Source: JAJCYX01 sp965243825 (GTDB lineage Bacteria > Chloroflexota > Dehalococcoidia > Lucifugimonadales > Lucifugimonadaceae). Taken from it: 64,000 nt of DNA. This document shows positions 1-9,396 of this stretch, one piece after another. The stretch is from NCBI GenBank assembly GCA_965243825.1, contig CBDEVT010000001.1, positions 2,542,001 through 2,606,000 of the forward strand, read 5' to 3'. A model generated the notes under the pieces. That model made no database searches. It was not told the DNA's origin and saw only the letters and a program-made list of their open reading frames with translations. Numbering within the stretch: position 1 is the first letter of the stretch; each line of letters begins with the position of its first letter. A program made the position numbers and the translations under genes.

Positions 1-238
1 TTAGTTCCTCTTTAGGTTGAAGTGCAGAGAACATACTGTTCTAAGCCGATAGGTGTCCGCGCTGTGTCAGAATTCTAAGCATTGGCGAAAAATTGTGACG
101 CCTACAACCCACTAGGGCATGTGCAGGAATTTTGGCGATCGGTGCTCGTCAAAACAGCACTAGCTTGATTTATGACCGTCTTGCATGCAATCTGTTGCCG
201 CCACATGCGAATGCAGTTTCACTAACTCGAGAAGACAA

Positions 239-1552
239 ATGACAACAGACGCGAAACAACGCCCCAACATTCTGCTCATCATGTCGGATGATCTCGGCTA
301 TGAGGCAATCGGATGCAATGGAGGGACCTCCTACGCCACTCCTCGGCTGGACAGCCTTGCCGAAAACGGTATGAGGTTCGAAAACGCACATGTGATGCCG
401 CTGTGCACCCCAACGCGTGTTTCACTTATGACTGGAAAATACAACTTCCGTAACTACATTGGTTTCGGCCTGATTGCCCCGGACGAGATTACGTTCGGTC
501 ATCTTTTTTCAGACGCCGGGTACAAGACCTGCATCTCCGGCAAGTGGCAGCTCTACTCTTATTCGCCACCTGACGAGATGGCGGAACTGCGAAACAGAGG
601 TCAGCAGATCGAAGACTCGGGCTTCGATGAGTTCTGTGTTTGGCACCCCCACCAGACTGAGGAAAAGGGCTCTCGGTACAAGGACCCCATCATCTATGAG
701 AATGGGGAGTTCCTGGAAGACACCAATGGGAAGTACGGCGACGACATCTTCTCTGACTACATCATGGATTTCACTGAGCGCAACCAGAATGAGCCATGGT
801 TCGTCTACTGGCCAATGGCTCTGACACACAGACCTCTCGAGCCCACGCCCGACTCACCAGAGTTCGATGAATTCGAGCCGCCTTCAAACAAGACTCTCGG
901 GGGGCGAACCTGGGATGAACTGGAAAACTGGCCGGATGACGCGAAGTACTACAAGGACATGGTGGAGTACCACGACAAGCTGATCGGTAAGGTCGTTGAT
1001 CACCTTGAGAAGACCGGTCAGCGGGAAAACACTCTCATCATCTATCTCGGTGATAACGGTTCACCTACTGAGGTCTGCTCGATAGTGCACGATCACACCG
1101 AGGTTTGTGGAGGGAAAGGACTCACCAAAGACCGTGGCACCCACGTCCCGTTGATCTGCAACTGGCCCGGAACTGTAAAGCCCGGTGTGGTCCAGACAGA
1201 TCTCATTGATAACTGTGACCATTTGCCGACGATCATGGAGGCGGCTGGCGTACCCGTGCCTGAGGGCTACGTGATCGATGGCCGCTCATTCTTGCCCCAA
1301 CTCAAGGGCGAGGAGGGCAGTCCGCACGACTGGCTATTCTTCCACTTCGAGCCGATGAACGGTCGGCACGGGGTGTTCAAACCTGCTCAACGATTCATCC
1401 GTGACCATCAATGGAAGCTTTACGAAGACGGTCGCCTGTTTGACTTGACCTCCGATCCTGACGAGGAAGTCGCAATCTTTGATGAAGCGGATACAGAAAA
1501 TTCCGGAGCGGCGCGCTCGAGGTTGGAGCCCATCTTCGCTCAGATGGTGTAG
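239..1552 (+). CDS. Sulfatase (arylsulfatase A-like, formylglycine-dependent)
   Basis: Hydrolyses sulfate esters; the natural substrate (sulfated sugar or small organosulfate) cannot be read from sequence. Seen: an N-terminal Ca-binding Asp pair (SDDLG, residues 16-20), the type I sulfatase signature CTPTR with the Cys at residue 56 that would be converted to formylglycine, a GKW lysine motif, and a late metal site in LGDNGSP. The length (437 aa) is normal for the family. I start at the ATG at 239 (MTTDAKQ) because sulfatase homology begins right after it; an upstream in-frame ATG at 185 would add 18 unconserved residues. No signal peptide is evident, so it is probably cytoplasmic. A small membrane protein gene follows 27 bp downstream and may be cotranscribed. 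Confidence 0.93.
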   Translation: MTTDAKQRPNILLIMSDDLGYEAIGCNGGTSYATPRLDSLAENGMRFENAHVMPLCTPTRVSLMTGKYNFRNYIGFGLIAPDEITFGHLFSDAGYKTCISGKWQLYSYSPPDEMAELRNRGQQIEDSGFDEFCVWHPHQTEEKGSRYKDPIIYENGEFLEDTNGKYGDDIFSDYIMDFTERNQNEPWFVYWPMALTHRPLEPTPDSPEFDEFEPPSNKTLGGRTWDELENWPDDAKYYKDMVEYHDKLIGKVVDHLEKTGQRENTLIIYLGDNGSPTEVCSIVHDHTEVCGGKGLTKDRGTHVPLICNWPGTVKPGVVQTDLIDNCDHLPTIMEAAGVPVPEGYVIDGRSFLPQLKGEEGSPHDWLFFHFEPMNGRHGVFKPAQRFIRDHQWKLYEDGRLFDLTSDPDEEVAIFDEADTENSGAARSRLEPIFAQMV

Positions 1553-1579
1553 TGACGCATAGGTAAGTGAGGGAATCTC

Positions 1580-1942
1580 TTGAGCAGTGATAGATCTACG
1601 GCTCAGAAAATCGTCAGCGCGTGTACTGCACCTGTAGAAGACCTGTTTTTCGAGTCAGTAGTGATCATCGCCGGAATCATCGGTGTAGTTGTGTTTGGAA
1701 TCGTCTCCGGCACAATCGATGAGTTCTACACAGACGTCATTGACCTGACTTCAGATGGAGTTCCGTGGACCGAGATCATGAGGAGCAACCCATGGATCTG
1801 GCCGCTGGGCTCTCTGGTGCTCATTTATCTAGTCGCAATGACTGCGACGATCACGCGTCGATCGCCCCGCACTGCACGGCTATGGCTCTCTACTGTTGCA
1901 CTCGGTTTAGGATTCCTGGGCGGTCACCTTTTCTGGCAGTAA
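1580..1942 (+). CDS. Small integral membrane protein, unknown function
   Basis: A 120-residue protein starting at TTG, with AGGTAAGTGAGGGA-like purine-rich sequence just upstream. Three hydrophobic segments are visible at roughly residues 25-47, 70-92 and 101-119, and a basic stretch (TRRSPRTAR) near residue 93 suggests a cytoplasmic loop. No catalytic motif is recognised. It lies 27 bp after the sulfatase on the same strand and ends 11 bp from the convergent ketopantoate-reductase-like gene. It could be a membrane partner of the sulfatase, but that is only an inference from position. Confidence 0.65.
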   Translation: MSSDRSTAQKIVSACTAPVEDLFFESVVIIAGIIGVVVFGIVSGTIDEFYTDVIDLTSDGVPWTEIMRSNPWIWPLGSLVLIYLVAMTATITRRSPRTARLWLSTVALGLGFLGGHLFWQ

Positions 1943-1953
1943 CGCACAACAGG

Positions 1954-3054
1954 CTAGGCAGGGAGCGAGTCACGAAGTAGATCGATATTGCCGGGACTCG
2001 GGGCGAGTTCTCCACTTTCCACACGATTCATAACATCTGTCACAGCGGCGTTGACCGGTGTCTGCACACCGGCCAGCAGTCCTTTGTCGACGACGTAACC
2101 ATTCAGATAGTTAGCTTCGGTCTTCCGGCCCTTGATGACGTCCTGAAGCAGCGACGCGCGACCCGGTACTCCCAGTTTTTGACGCTGCTCTTCACTGAGA
2201 CCGAGTGTGCCGTCTGACGGAATGGCGTCAACTCTTGATTTCAGTTCTTGTAGTTGGGCAGCTGTGTTGGCTTCGATGAACTCCTGTTGTGGTAGCTCGC
2301 CGAATGGACCTAGTAGCGGCTCAAAAACGAACCCGAGTGATTGGCCAACTCGCAAAACCTCAGCGGTAATCGCGATTTGAATCAACCCCAGTAACTCTTT
2401 CTGGTCAGCGGTCATCCTCTCGGGGTGCGGGCCTATTAGTCCGGAGGGCGCGTTACCCATGCAGTTTGCTATTAACTTGGACCAGCGACTACCCCAGATG
2501 TTGGAGGTAGCATCGGCCGGACCAATTACGTTTAAAGCCGCTGCGACTGCACTTGCACGCGGAGTGATCGCTCCATGAAGCTCACCAACGTGGAATCCAA
2601 GACCTTGCATAGGGTCGGTGCGTACAACATGGCCAGGCTCGTAGATCGCCGCACTGATGGTTGGAACGCACCCGACGGTTCTGTTGAATCCTACTACTGA
2701 GCCGACAGCCTCGTCATTCATGCCGTTTTGAGCCGGGTACACAGCACCAGATGCACTGACAAACGGCTCGATAAAGGTGGCGGCCCATCGAGTGTCATAG
2801 GACTTGACGGAAAAGAACACCGTATCGAAGGTGACATCTTGAGCACCAAGGTCGCTAAGGTGTAGCGCATTGACATCGACTGTGAATTCGTCCTTTACAT
2901 CAGTAAGCCGTAGGCCGTCTGACTTGATCGCGTCGATGTGGTCTGCCCAGTGATCAATCACCGTGATTTCGTAGCCATCACGTGCAAGGTACGCTGCGAT
3001 CGAACCTCCGATCGCGCCTGCACCCATCACTGCGATATTTCCCGGGATTCTCAT
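1954..3054 (-). CDS. Ketopantoate reductase-family NAD(P)-dependent oxidoreductase (ApbA/PanE)
   Basis: Predicted NADPH-dependent 2-oxoacid reductase of the PanE fold. The N-terminal Rossmann motif GAGAIGGSIAA is followed by an acidic/variable loop, and the C-terminal helical domain carries the conserved Lys region (SKLIANCMGN) and the Glu/Asn-Gly pair (KTEANYLNG) used for substrate binding in PanE. At 366 aa it is longer than typical PanE (about 300 aa), as are many Chloroflexota and actinobacterial paralogues whose substrate is not pantoate. I use the ATG at 3054 rather than 3063: an AGGAG sits 9 nt before 3054 but directly abuts the upstream ATG. A second, more divergent relative lies at 23,337, so a panE symbol is not justified. 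Confidence 0.85.
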   Translation of the reverse strand: MRIPGNIAVMGAGAIGGSIAAYLARDGYEITVIDHWADHIDAIKSDGLRLTDVKDEFTVDVNALHLSDLGAQDVTFDTVFFSVKSYDTRWAATFIEPFVSASGAVYPAQNGMNDEAVGSVVGFNRTVGCVPTISAAIYEPGHVVRTDPMQGLGFHVGELHGAITPRASAVAAALNVIGPADATSNIWGSRWSKLIANCMGNAPSGLIGPHPERMTADQKELLGLIQIAITAEVLRVGQSLGFVFEPLLGPFGELPQQEFIEANTAAQLQELKSRVDAIPSDGTLGLSEEQRQKLGVPGRASLLQDVIKGRKTEANYLNGYVVDKGLLAGVQTPVNAAVTDVMNRVESGELAPSPGNIDLLRDSLPA

Positions 3055-3398
3055 GTAGTTCATCTCCTGATCGCACCGATCGCGCGTGACTCAAATCATC
3101 TCGAATAGGTCGTACGATGCCTTGCCGAGCATACATCAGTTGTTCATGTGATTCAGTGGAGGTCGAATCTAGAAGATAGGAGTAGGATTGGCCCCCAAAT
3201 AGGATCATCCCGATCTGATCCAAATAACCTGTTCAAAGTGAACCAAAAGGGCGTCTTGTGGCCCGACCACTGTCGCATAGTGAGTCAATACACGTAACGC
3301 TCAGTGGCGTTGACAAAGCTGATCTCTCGTCGGTGACGCGTTAGAGGTTGCACAGTCGACATACCTGAGTCGCAATCACCTAAAGTAGGAAACCCGAC
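3055..3398. other. Divergent intergenic region
   Basis: About 340 bp between two divergent genes, so it should hold both promoters. I see no convincing coding frame. The only local structure is a short inverted repeat AACGC-N6-GCGTT near 3296, too weak to call an operator, and an AGTAGGA Shine-Dalgarno at 3384-3390 that supports the TTG start at 3399. Confidence 0.5.
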
Positions 3399-4505
3399 TT
3401 GGCCCAACACGCACTGAATCTGCAGCACGGCAGGCGAATACCAGTGGAACCAACCCTTCATGAGGTGATTTCGCAGATCGATCCAGTCACGGATCGCGCA
3501 TGGAACCGGCTCATCGACCAGAAACCCGTTGACCTGTTCCACTCACCGAGATGGATGAAGGTCGTCGCAGAATCGTTCGATGTCAATATCAAAGGCGCGG
3601 TGATCGAGCGTCATGGCAATCCCCTGGCTGGCGTGGTTTGGTCAGAGCTGGACGACATCTTCGGCACTCGTCGAGTCACCCTGCCTTACTCGGACTACTC
3701 AGACATCATTGCGGCTGATGACAAAGACTGCCTTGCTCTGATGAATGTTGTGATGTCGTCTGGTGTTCCGTGGACACTCCGTTCACACAAAACAGACCTT
3801 GCAGATTCAACCGACTGGGACACATCCACCAGGAAGTTTGCGCATCACGTCATCGACGTGACTGCCGATGAAGATGACCTTTTCGCATCTTTGTCGTCCA
3901 TGGCGCGACGCAACACCCGCAAAGCGGATAAGGCCGGAATTGAGGTTGTTGAAGGTTCTACGAAGGACGATCTTCGAGCGTGGGTGGACCTGCACATAGG
4001 GCTGCGGAGAAACAAATACCGGATGCTGGCTCAGCCATACTCATTCTTCGAGAACATCTGGGACGAGTTCATTGCCAATGGCGATGGCTTTCTTCTGCTT
4101 GCGAAACACAACGGCAAAATCGTCGCTGGAACGGTCTACCTTGTGTCTGGCAACACGCTTTTCTATAAGTTCAACGCATCCGACATGGAGAGCCTGAAGC
4201 TAAGACCAAACAACGCACTGATGTGGCAAGGCATGCTGCGTGCGAGGGAGCGTGGCCTGGAAGCCGTCGACCTGGGTCGTACGAATGATTCACAGGAAGG
4301 TCTTAAGGACTTCAAGGCCAGTTATGGCGGCGTGCCTTCAGTTATGACCGAGTACCGATTTACACCTCCGGGATATGAGCCCGACAAAGCCGCTGTTGAC
4401 GCACGTGAAGTCATCAGCGAAGTGACAACGCTTGTCACCGATCCCGGTGTGCCAAACTCGGTTGTCGAGCAGGCATCGAGCCTTCTGTATCGATACTTCG
4501 GATAG
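3399..4505 (+). CDS. FemAB/GNAT-like acyl- or aminoacyl-transferase
   Basis: A 368-aa protein resembling the BioF2-like/FemAB group of GNAT-fold transferases, which attach amino acids or acyl groups to cell-envelope or lipid-linked substrates. Supporting segments are FHSPRWMKVV near the N terminus, the basic SMARRNTRKADKAG helix near residue 165, and the second GNAT lobe with LRRNKYRML, FLLLAKHNGKIVAGTVYLV and LRPNNALMWQGMLRARERGLEAVDLGR. The start is TTG with AGTAGGA 8 nt upstream. The substrate is unknown. No signal peptide is present, so it is probably cytoplasmic. It converges on the lipoprotein gene at 4,530. Confidence 0.75.
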   Translation: MAQHALNLQHGRRIPVEPTLHEVISQIDPVTDRAWNRLIDQKPVDLFHSPRWMKVVAESFDVNIKGAVIERHGNPLAGVVWSELDDIFGTRRVTLPYSDYSDIIAADDKDCLALMNVVMSSGVPWTLRSHKTDLADSTDWDTSTRKFAHHVIDVTADEDDLFASLSSMARRNTRKADKAGIEVVEGSTKDDLRAWVDLHIGLRRNKYRMLAQPYSFFENIWDEFIANGDGFLLLAKHNGKIVAGTVYLVSGNTLFYKFNASDMESLKLRPNNALMWQGMLRARERGLEAVDLGRTNDSQEGLKDFKASYGGVPSVMTEYRFTPPGYEPDKAAVDAREVISEVTTLVTDPGVPNSVVEQASSLLYRYFG

Positions 4506-4529
4506 GTTCAAGGCCGCACTGCACCTGAA

Positions 4530-6233
4530 CTACTCGTTCCATATGAACACGGGGCGAGGTGTGAGAGTGAAGATCTCGCTGCCGTCAGAATGATCGATAA
4601 ATCCAGAATCGAGTACCGGTTCGTTTTCGTTGACTCGTTCGATCATCCATTCGGTTACGACGTCACCGAACCCTGTCGGCACTCTGACCTGTGCTTCAGG
4701 TACATCATCCCCATGCAACACCAGTCGGGGTGGGTCGTACCAACCGATCCATAGAGTGCGATTGCCGACCAGCAGCTCATATAGGCGCACTCCCTCCGGT
4801 CCAGGCACATCCAATCTCTCGATGCTTGAATAGCCGTCGATGTGACCAATCAGCTGCTGCATCGCGAAGTAGTTGGCATATCTCTGGCCGGTACCAATGA
4901 CAACCATGCCACCCCAGCCTGCGTTGCCTGAACCGGCGAATCCTAGCGGCGTACTGAGGATCGGAAGATCAGTGGTAAACGCCGTGTTGATGAGTTCGAC
5001 GCCCTGTTCGGCAGCGATCACGGTTTTCTTGCCCATGTCGGCCGCCACGAATCCTCGCATCCAATCGACCGTTTCATCATCCCTTTGGAGCACTCGCTGG
5101 AAGTAGTCGGCGGCACGGCAACGATCTGTCTCAACAGCGGGATAGATCATCAACCCCATCAAGTTTGCCGGCAGGTTGCAGACGTTGGCTGGTCCCCATG
5201 AAATGAACGGGTTTGGAGATGTGTCACTGATGATTATTCCCTTGCTGTACCCGCGTTCATCCATCTCCAACCCGAGCCAACGGACCAACTGCTCAATCTC
5301 GCCGGGATGAGCCAGAGCGTGGATGTTCAGAACATCAAAGAGATCGGGCCGATCGAGAATTGCGCGAATCTCAGAGATCTTGTGAGGCCCATACCGGTCG
5401 ACGCCCGTATCGTCATTGAGCTCATCAAGTGATGGGTCGTTAAGCAGGAAATCGGTCATCAGGAACGCCGCATGAGACACGCTTACATCGGCGTAAGCGG
5501 CGTGCGCAGCTTCATACGCGATCTCAAGCATCTCAAGGTATTCATCGACAGGCTCGGGCTCGAAAGATGAGAACTCAGAACCGATCTCGTAGTGCCGAAT
5601 TGGGAACAACAGGCCTTCCATGTCTTCCAGCCCATCTGCGTCATAACGTTCAACGATTGCCGTGATCCAGTCCGCGTACAGATCTCGATACTCAGGTTTC
5701 GGAGCAGCATTGATCGACCTGAACGTCGAATGGTCCACCGACGCCCATTCGCTGTGAGACTTCAACGCCAGCGTCGTTTCTGAAACCCCAGCCGCCTGGA
5801 ACTCACGCACGTAGTTGTCCAGTTTGCTGAAGTCGATCTCTGAATCGGGACCGCTCTGCATTGTCCCCCAGTCATGAGCTTCAGCGATTGGCTTGGCTCC
5901 GTGAAATCCTGCAGCTCCGAACAGCTCTGCTTGCCGCGAGATAATGAACGGATTGTCCAGCAGCACATACTCAACGCCGATGATGATGCTGGACTGTTCA
6001 GCGGGCTCCACTGTTGCTTCCACAGTAGGTAGTGGGGTCGGTGAGTTTGAAGTTTGCGTTGCTGTGCCGATAGTCGGTGTTGCAGGAACTTCAGTTGAGC
6101 GTGGTGTCGGAGATGGCTCAGGAGTGGTGGTTCCGTCAACCGGTTCGCACGCCAAAGTCAGGCCTGTGAAAGAAATGAGTAAGGCACTAAGCACGAACCG
6201 ATGCGAAAGCAGGTTCGAAATTCTGCTCAGCAT
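4530..6233 (-). CDS. Secreted lipoprotein with glycosidase-like TIM-barrel region
   Basis: The start at 6233 (MLSRISN) gives a clear lipoprotein signal peptide with lipobox LTLAC; the 30-residue upstream extension at 6323 has no such meaning. A Thr/Pro/Glu-rich linker of about 60 residues follows, typical of Chloroflexota surface lipoproteins. The remaining ~450 residues look like a clan GH-A type beta/alpha barrel: DFSKLDNYVREFQAAG, a WADWITAIVERY-type helix (here LYADWITAIVERY), then RHYEIGSEFSSF, where the Glu sits at the usual acid/base position although the classical Asn-Glu pair is Ser-Glu. A second strand (GIIISDTSPNPF) lacks an obvious nucleophile Glu, so it may be a carbohydrate-binding or inactive relative. 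Function unproven. Confidence 0.7.
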   Translation of the reverse strand: MLSRISNLLSHRFVLSALLISFTGLTLACEPVDGTTTPEPSPTPRSTEVPATPTIGTATQTSNSPTPLPTVEATVEPAEQSSIIIGVEYVLLDNPFIISRQAELFGAAGFHGAKPIAEAHDWGTMQSGPDSEIDFSKLDNYVREFQAAGVSETTLALKSHSEWASVDHSTFRSINAAPKPEYRDLYADWITAIVERYDADGLEDMEGLLFPIRHYEIGSEFSSFEPEPVDEYLEMLEIAYEAAHAAYADVSVSHAAFLMTDFLLNDPSLDELNDDTGVDRYGPHKISEIRAILDRPDLFDVLNIHALAHPGEIEQLVRWLGLEMDERGYSKGIIISDTSPNPFISWGPANVCNLPANLMGLMIYPAVETDRCRAADYFQRVLQRDDETVDWMRGFVAADMGKKTVIAAEQGVELINTAFTTDLPILSTPLGFAGSGNAGWGGMVVIGTGQRYANYFAMQQLIGHIDGYSSIERLDVPGPEGVRLYELLVGNRTLWIGWYDPPRLVLHGDDVPEAQVRVPTGFGDVVTEWMIERVNENEPVLDSGFIDHSDGSEIFTLTPRPVFIWNE

Positions 6234-6341
6234 TGTCTCGTCTCCCACAGGCCGGATGATCGATGACACACGGCAGTGTGTCTCAGGCCGCCGCCCCAAC
6301 AAACCATGAAGGTTTTGGCTCAAAGCCTCGGCTGGTCTTGT

Positions 6342-7451
6342 CTACTTTGCTGTCATCCTTGCAACTGCAGCTTCGTTCAGATCGATTCCAAGCCCTGGTT
6401 TGTCACTTAACTCCATGTTGCCGTTCCTGGGAATGACTCCATCACCGAACAGTTCTTCGACTTCATCAAGAGGTCCTGAAAACTCGGTGGAGAACTCATG
6501 CGGCCGCACCGCGTTCTGCACGGTTGCGTAGGTGTGCAGGGATGCCATGCTGTTGATACCGGCTTGAGGGCTGTGGGGCATTACCGGTTTGTTCCAGGTC
6601 GTAGCCAGTTCGTAAATCTTCTTGACTTCAGAAGGCCCACCTGCGCTCAAAATGTCTGGCTGAAGTATGTCAGGGTTCCCAAGTTGGACCAGGTTCTGGA
6701 ACCACCAGCGATATGCATCCTGCTCTCCGGCTGAAACAGCCACATCCAACGCATTCGCAACCTGTTTCAAGCCGGGCAGATCTTCGCGGGGCAGAGGTTC
6801 TTCGAAGTGATCAATGCCCAGTTCCTCAAACCTGCGACCTTGCTGAATAGCGGTCGAGACTGAGTAGCCGTTGTTGGCATCGAATCCAAGGTATATGTCC
6901 GGAGCAAGGAACTCTCGTACCAGCTTGAACATCTGGTAGTCCTTTTCAGGATCAGCGTCCTGTCTCCAACCTTTCCAGTCCATACGGATTTTGAAGGCAC
7001 GGAACCCCAAATCCCAGCCATTCTTAACAAGTGCCAGCATCTCTTCCGGTTGAAACTTCCAGCCAGAACCAGTTGACCAGTAAAGCGGGATCGTGGTCCG
7101 CGCTGCGCCTCCCATCAGCGTATAAACCGGCTTCCCGGTCTCCTTGCCGAACAGATCCCACAGAGCAACATCAATCACACCGACTACAGCAGCCGGTAAC
7201 TTGTAAAGACGGTCTTCTTTACCCTGCGCAAGAGTCTCCCAGTGCCGATCGATTTGAAGCGGGTCTTCTCCGATCAGGGTCGGCTTGATGATACTTTCGA
7301 GGTACGCCTCGAAAACTGAGCTGTTCCGACCTGGAACAACACGGTTGCTACCTGGAGCCTCGGCCCACCCTTCAATCCCTGCATCAGTCTGAACTCTCAG
7401 CAGTCCCTTTCCAATGGTGAGAGGTGTGACGGTGATGTCTGTGATCTTCAT
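6342..7451 (-). CDS. Enolase-superfamily dehydratase/racemase (mandelate racemase/MLE-like)
   Basis: Predicted Mg-dependent sugar-acid dehydratase or racemase that abstracts the alpha-proton of a carboxylate. Seen: N-terminal capping domain; FKIRM with the catalytic Lys on barrel strand 2; metal ligands Asp (GFDANNGYS), Glu (HFEEPLPRED) and Glu (SAGEQDA); and a catalytic His candidate in MPHSPQAG. The length of 369 aa is normal. I start at the ATG at 7451 (MKITDITVTPL), where family homology begins, rather than 7493. It is divergent from the TPP-enzyme gene at 7,633, suggesting a shared promoter region and a common pathway, possibly 2-oxo acid formation followed by decarboxylation or ligation. 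Confidence 0.88.
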   Translation of the reverse strand: MKITDITVTPLTIGKGLLRVQTDAGIEGWAEAPGSNRVVPGRNSSVFEAYLESIIKPTLIGEDPLQIDRHWETLAQGKEDRLYKLPAAVVGVIDVALWDLFGKETGKPVYTLMGGAARTTIPLYWSTGSGWKFQPEEMLALVKNGWDLGFRAFKIRMDWKGWRQDADPEKDYQMFKLVREFLAPDIYLGFDANNGYSVSTAIQQGRRFEELGIDHFEEPLPREDLPGLKQVANALDVAVSAGEQDAYRWWFQNLVQLGNPDILQPDILSAGGPSEVKKIYELATTWNKPVMPHSPQAGINSMASLHTYATVQNAVRPHEFSTEFSGPLDEVEELFGDGVIPRNGNMELSDKPGLGIDLNEAAVARMTAK

Positions 7452-7632
7452 TGATGACTCCAAGCGATGTTCGTTTCGAGAACCTTGGCGCAACCTTATC
7501 GGAAGTCGAAGCGGTGAGAGTCGCTTGCCCGAGCGTCGGCCCCAGCGTAGAGTGCCCGCATCCTAAGATTCGTTTGAAAACGGGCTACTCCGCCATTCTG
7601 GGCGGCTCGAGACATTTCATGGAGGCTTCAAG

Positions 7633-9366
7633 ATGAAGCGGCGTCAGTTCACAGGTAACCCTTCGCAGGTGATGGTGGAGCAGCTTGCTGCTTCTGGAAC
7701 GAAGTACCTCTTCTACAACTCAGGTTCTCGTGAAGCACGCTTTTTTGATGCTCTGCATAGCCATAAGGACATCCATGGGATACTGGCTTTGCATGAAGGA
7801 ACCGTGACCGCAATGGCCGGCGGATACTCGCAGGTGAATGCAGAACCGGCTGTGATGTCGGTGCATCTTGGAGCCGGCCTGGCCCAATCACTCGGACAGT
7901 TCATCAATGTGTGGGCTGGCTCGTTGCCGGTGGTTATGCTGACATTTGCGGGCGACACTGGAAGCTATGCAGACCGGATCACACTCGATCTCGGTCACAA
8001 CGTAGCACCAACCTCCATTGCTGCGCCCATGACAAAGGCGAACTGGTCGATTATCGAACCAGGCGGGATCCCTTCAGCTTTCGAGCGGGCAATAAAAGTT
8101 GCCGGAACACCGCCAGTTGGTCCGGTCCATATGGCAGTTTACGACCGTAATCTTGGGCCGGAGCAGATAACGACCGAGATCATCGAAGGCCCCGTTGCGC
8201 GCCCAAGAGCCGGTAACCCAACTGACTCCGAGGTTGAGGAAATTGCGCGCACTCTTCACAATGCCAGGCGCCCGGTGATCTATGTTGGTGACGGCGCCTG
8301 GAAGAGTGGGGCACAGGCAAAGCTAGCCGCAATCGCCGATCACTTTGGTGCTGTAGTGGCATCAATGTGGGGTGACCTTCGCGGCGTCTCAGTTGCTCAC
8401 CCGCAACACGCAGGTTATTTTCGCCAGCCAGTGATGGATCTTGAGCCTGATGTAATTCTCGCGATCGGCGTGCGGCATGGAGCTTCTGGTAACTCGACCG
8501 ATTTCGATCTGTTCCGGGGTGCCGAACGGATCGTTGCAGTCGGCCCGGATGTGGAGATATTCGAGAACATCCCCGGTCTCGATGTTGCGGTGATGGCTGA
8601 TGAACTTCGGACCACTGAGTTGCTCGATGAACGTGTCCGAAGCGAGCAAGAGCCTGAGCGCTACTCTGAACGCCGGGAATGGGCCCAAAGTAATGCCTCA
8701 CGCATCCGTGAACTTCGCCGAACCAACTTACAGTCGGCGAGCGAGGTGCCCGGTAAAGTTCGACCGCTTGCGCTGCTGGACGCGGTAGATACCGGGTTGG
8801 AGAAGCTTGGTGGTGGTCTAATTACAACTGAGCAGTTTGCAGTTCCTCTCGAATGCGTGAACGAAAAGGCCGGAGGTGGGTCGGTCGACTACATAAGACC
8901 TGCAGGTGGTTCAGAGGGCTTCGGAATGGGTGCTCCGCTTGGAGCAAAACTTGCGGCGCCTGACAAACCGGTGATCGGACTGGTTGGAGACGGTTCCGTG
9001 TACTACTCAGACTCTGCGCTTTGGACGGCAGCGCATCACCGGATTCCTGTCTTGTACGTCATTGCGAACAATGGTGCCTACGGGATCGTCGCCGGTGCGT
9101 TTGGTGGCGCAGAGGGCACCATGCACACAACTGGAGACTACGCCGGTGTTGTCCTTGATGGGACAGATATCGTGAAGCTGTCAGAATCGTTTGGTGTAGA
9201 AGGCATCAAGGTCGAATCAGAAGATGCCATAGGGGGTGCGGTAGAGAGTGGATTGGAAACAGTCGAACGAGAAGGAAGACCGCTTTTGCTGGATGTCAGA
9301 ATGCCACTGGGTATTCCAGAAGGCGGAAGAGCGGCAAAGCAGTTCCAACTCGCCAACACGAAATAA
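7633..9366 (+). CDS. Thiamine-pyrophosphate enzyme (acetolactate synthase/benzoylformate decarboxylase family)
   Basis: A 577-residue ThDP-dependent enzyme acting on 2-oxo acids. It has the three standard domains: an N-terminal pyrimidine-binding domain with the cofactor-activating Glu55 (LALHEGTVTAMAGGY), a central domain (about 195-340), and a C-terminal PP domain with the GDGS...ANNGAYG ThDP/Mg motif near residues 450-480. The start ATG has GGAGG 8 nt upstream. Sequence alone does not separate decarboxylase, lyase and synthase activity; no regulatory ACT subunit gene is nearby, which argues against a biosynthetic acetolactate synthase. The divergent enolase-family gene suggests a catabolic role on a 2-keto-3-deoxy or aromatic oxo acid. 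Confidence 0.88.
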   Translation: MKRRQFTGNPSQVMVEQLAASGTKYLFYNSGSREARFFDALHSHKDIHGILALHEGTVTAMAGGYSQVNAEPAVMSVHLGAGLAQSLGQFINVWAGSLPVVMLTFAGDTGSYADRITLDLGHNVAPTSIAAPMTKANWSIIEPGGIPSAFERAIKVAGTPPVGPVHMAVYDRNLGPEQITTEIIEGPVARPRAGNPTDSEVEEIARTLHNARRPVIYVGDGAWKSGAQAKLAAIADHFGAVVASMWGDLRGVSVAHPQHAGYFRQPVMDLEPDVILAIGVRHGASGNSTDFDLFRGAERIVAVGPDVEIFENIPGLDVAVMADELRTTELLDERVRSEQEPERYSERREWAQSNASRIRELRRTNLQSASEVPGKVRPLALLDAVDTGLEKLGGGLITTEQFAVPLECVNEKAGGGSVDYIRPAGGSEGFGMGAPLGAKLAAPDKPVIGLVGDGSVYYSDSALWTAAHHRIPVLYVIANNGAYGIVAGAFGGAEGTMHTTGDYAGVVLDGTDIVKLSESFGVEGIKVESEDAIGGAVESGLETVEREGRPLLLDVRMPLGIPEGGRAAKQFQLANTK

Positions 9367-9396
9367 GCGGGTCAGGGTCAAATCGGCAATGTAAGA

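Noticed and set aside
8180..8701. 173-aa antisense ORF in the TPP-enzyme gene
   Set aside because: Composition (His/Arg/Gln-rich) is typical of a shadow frame and the forward gene is certain.
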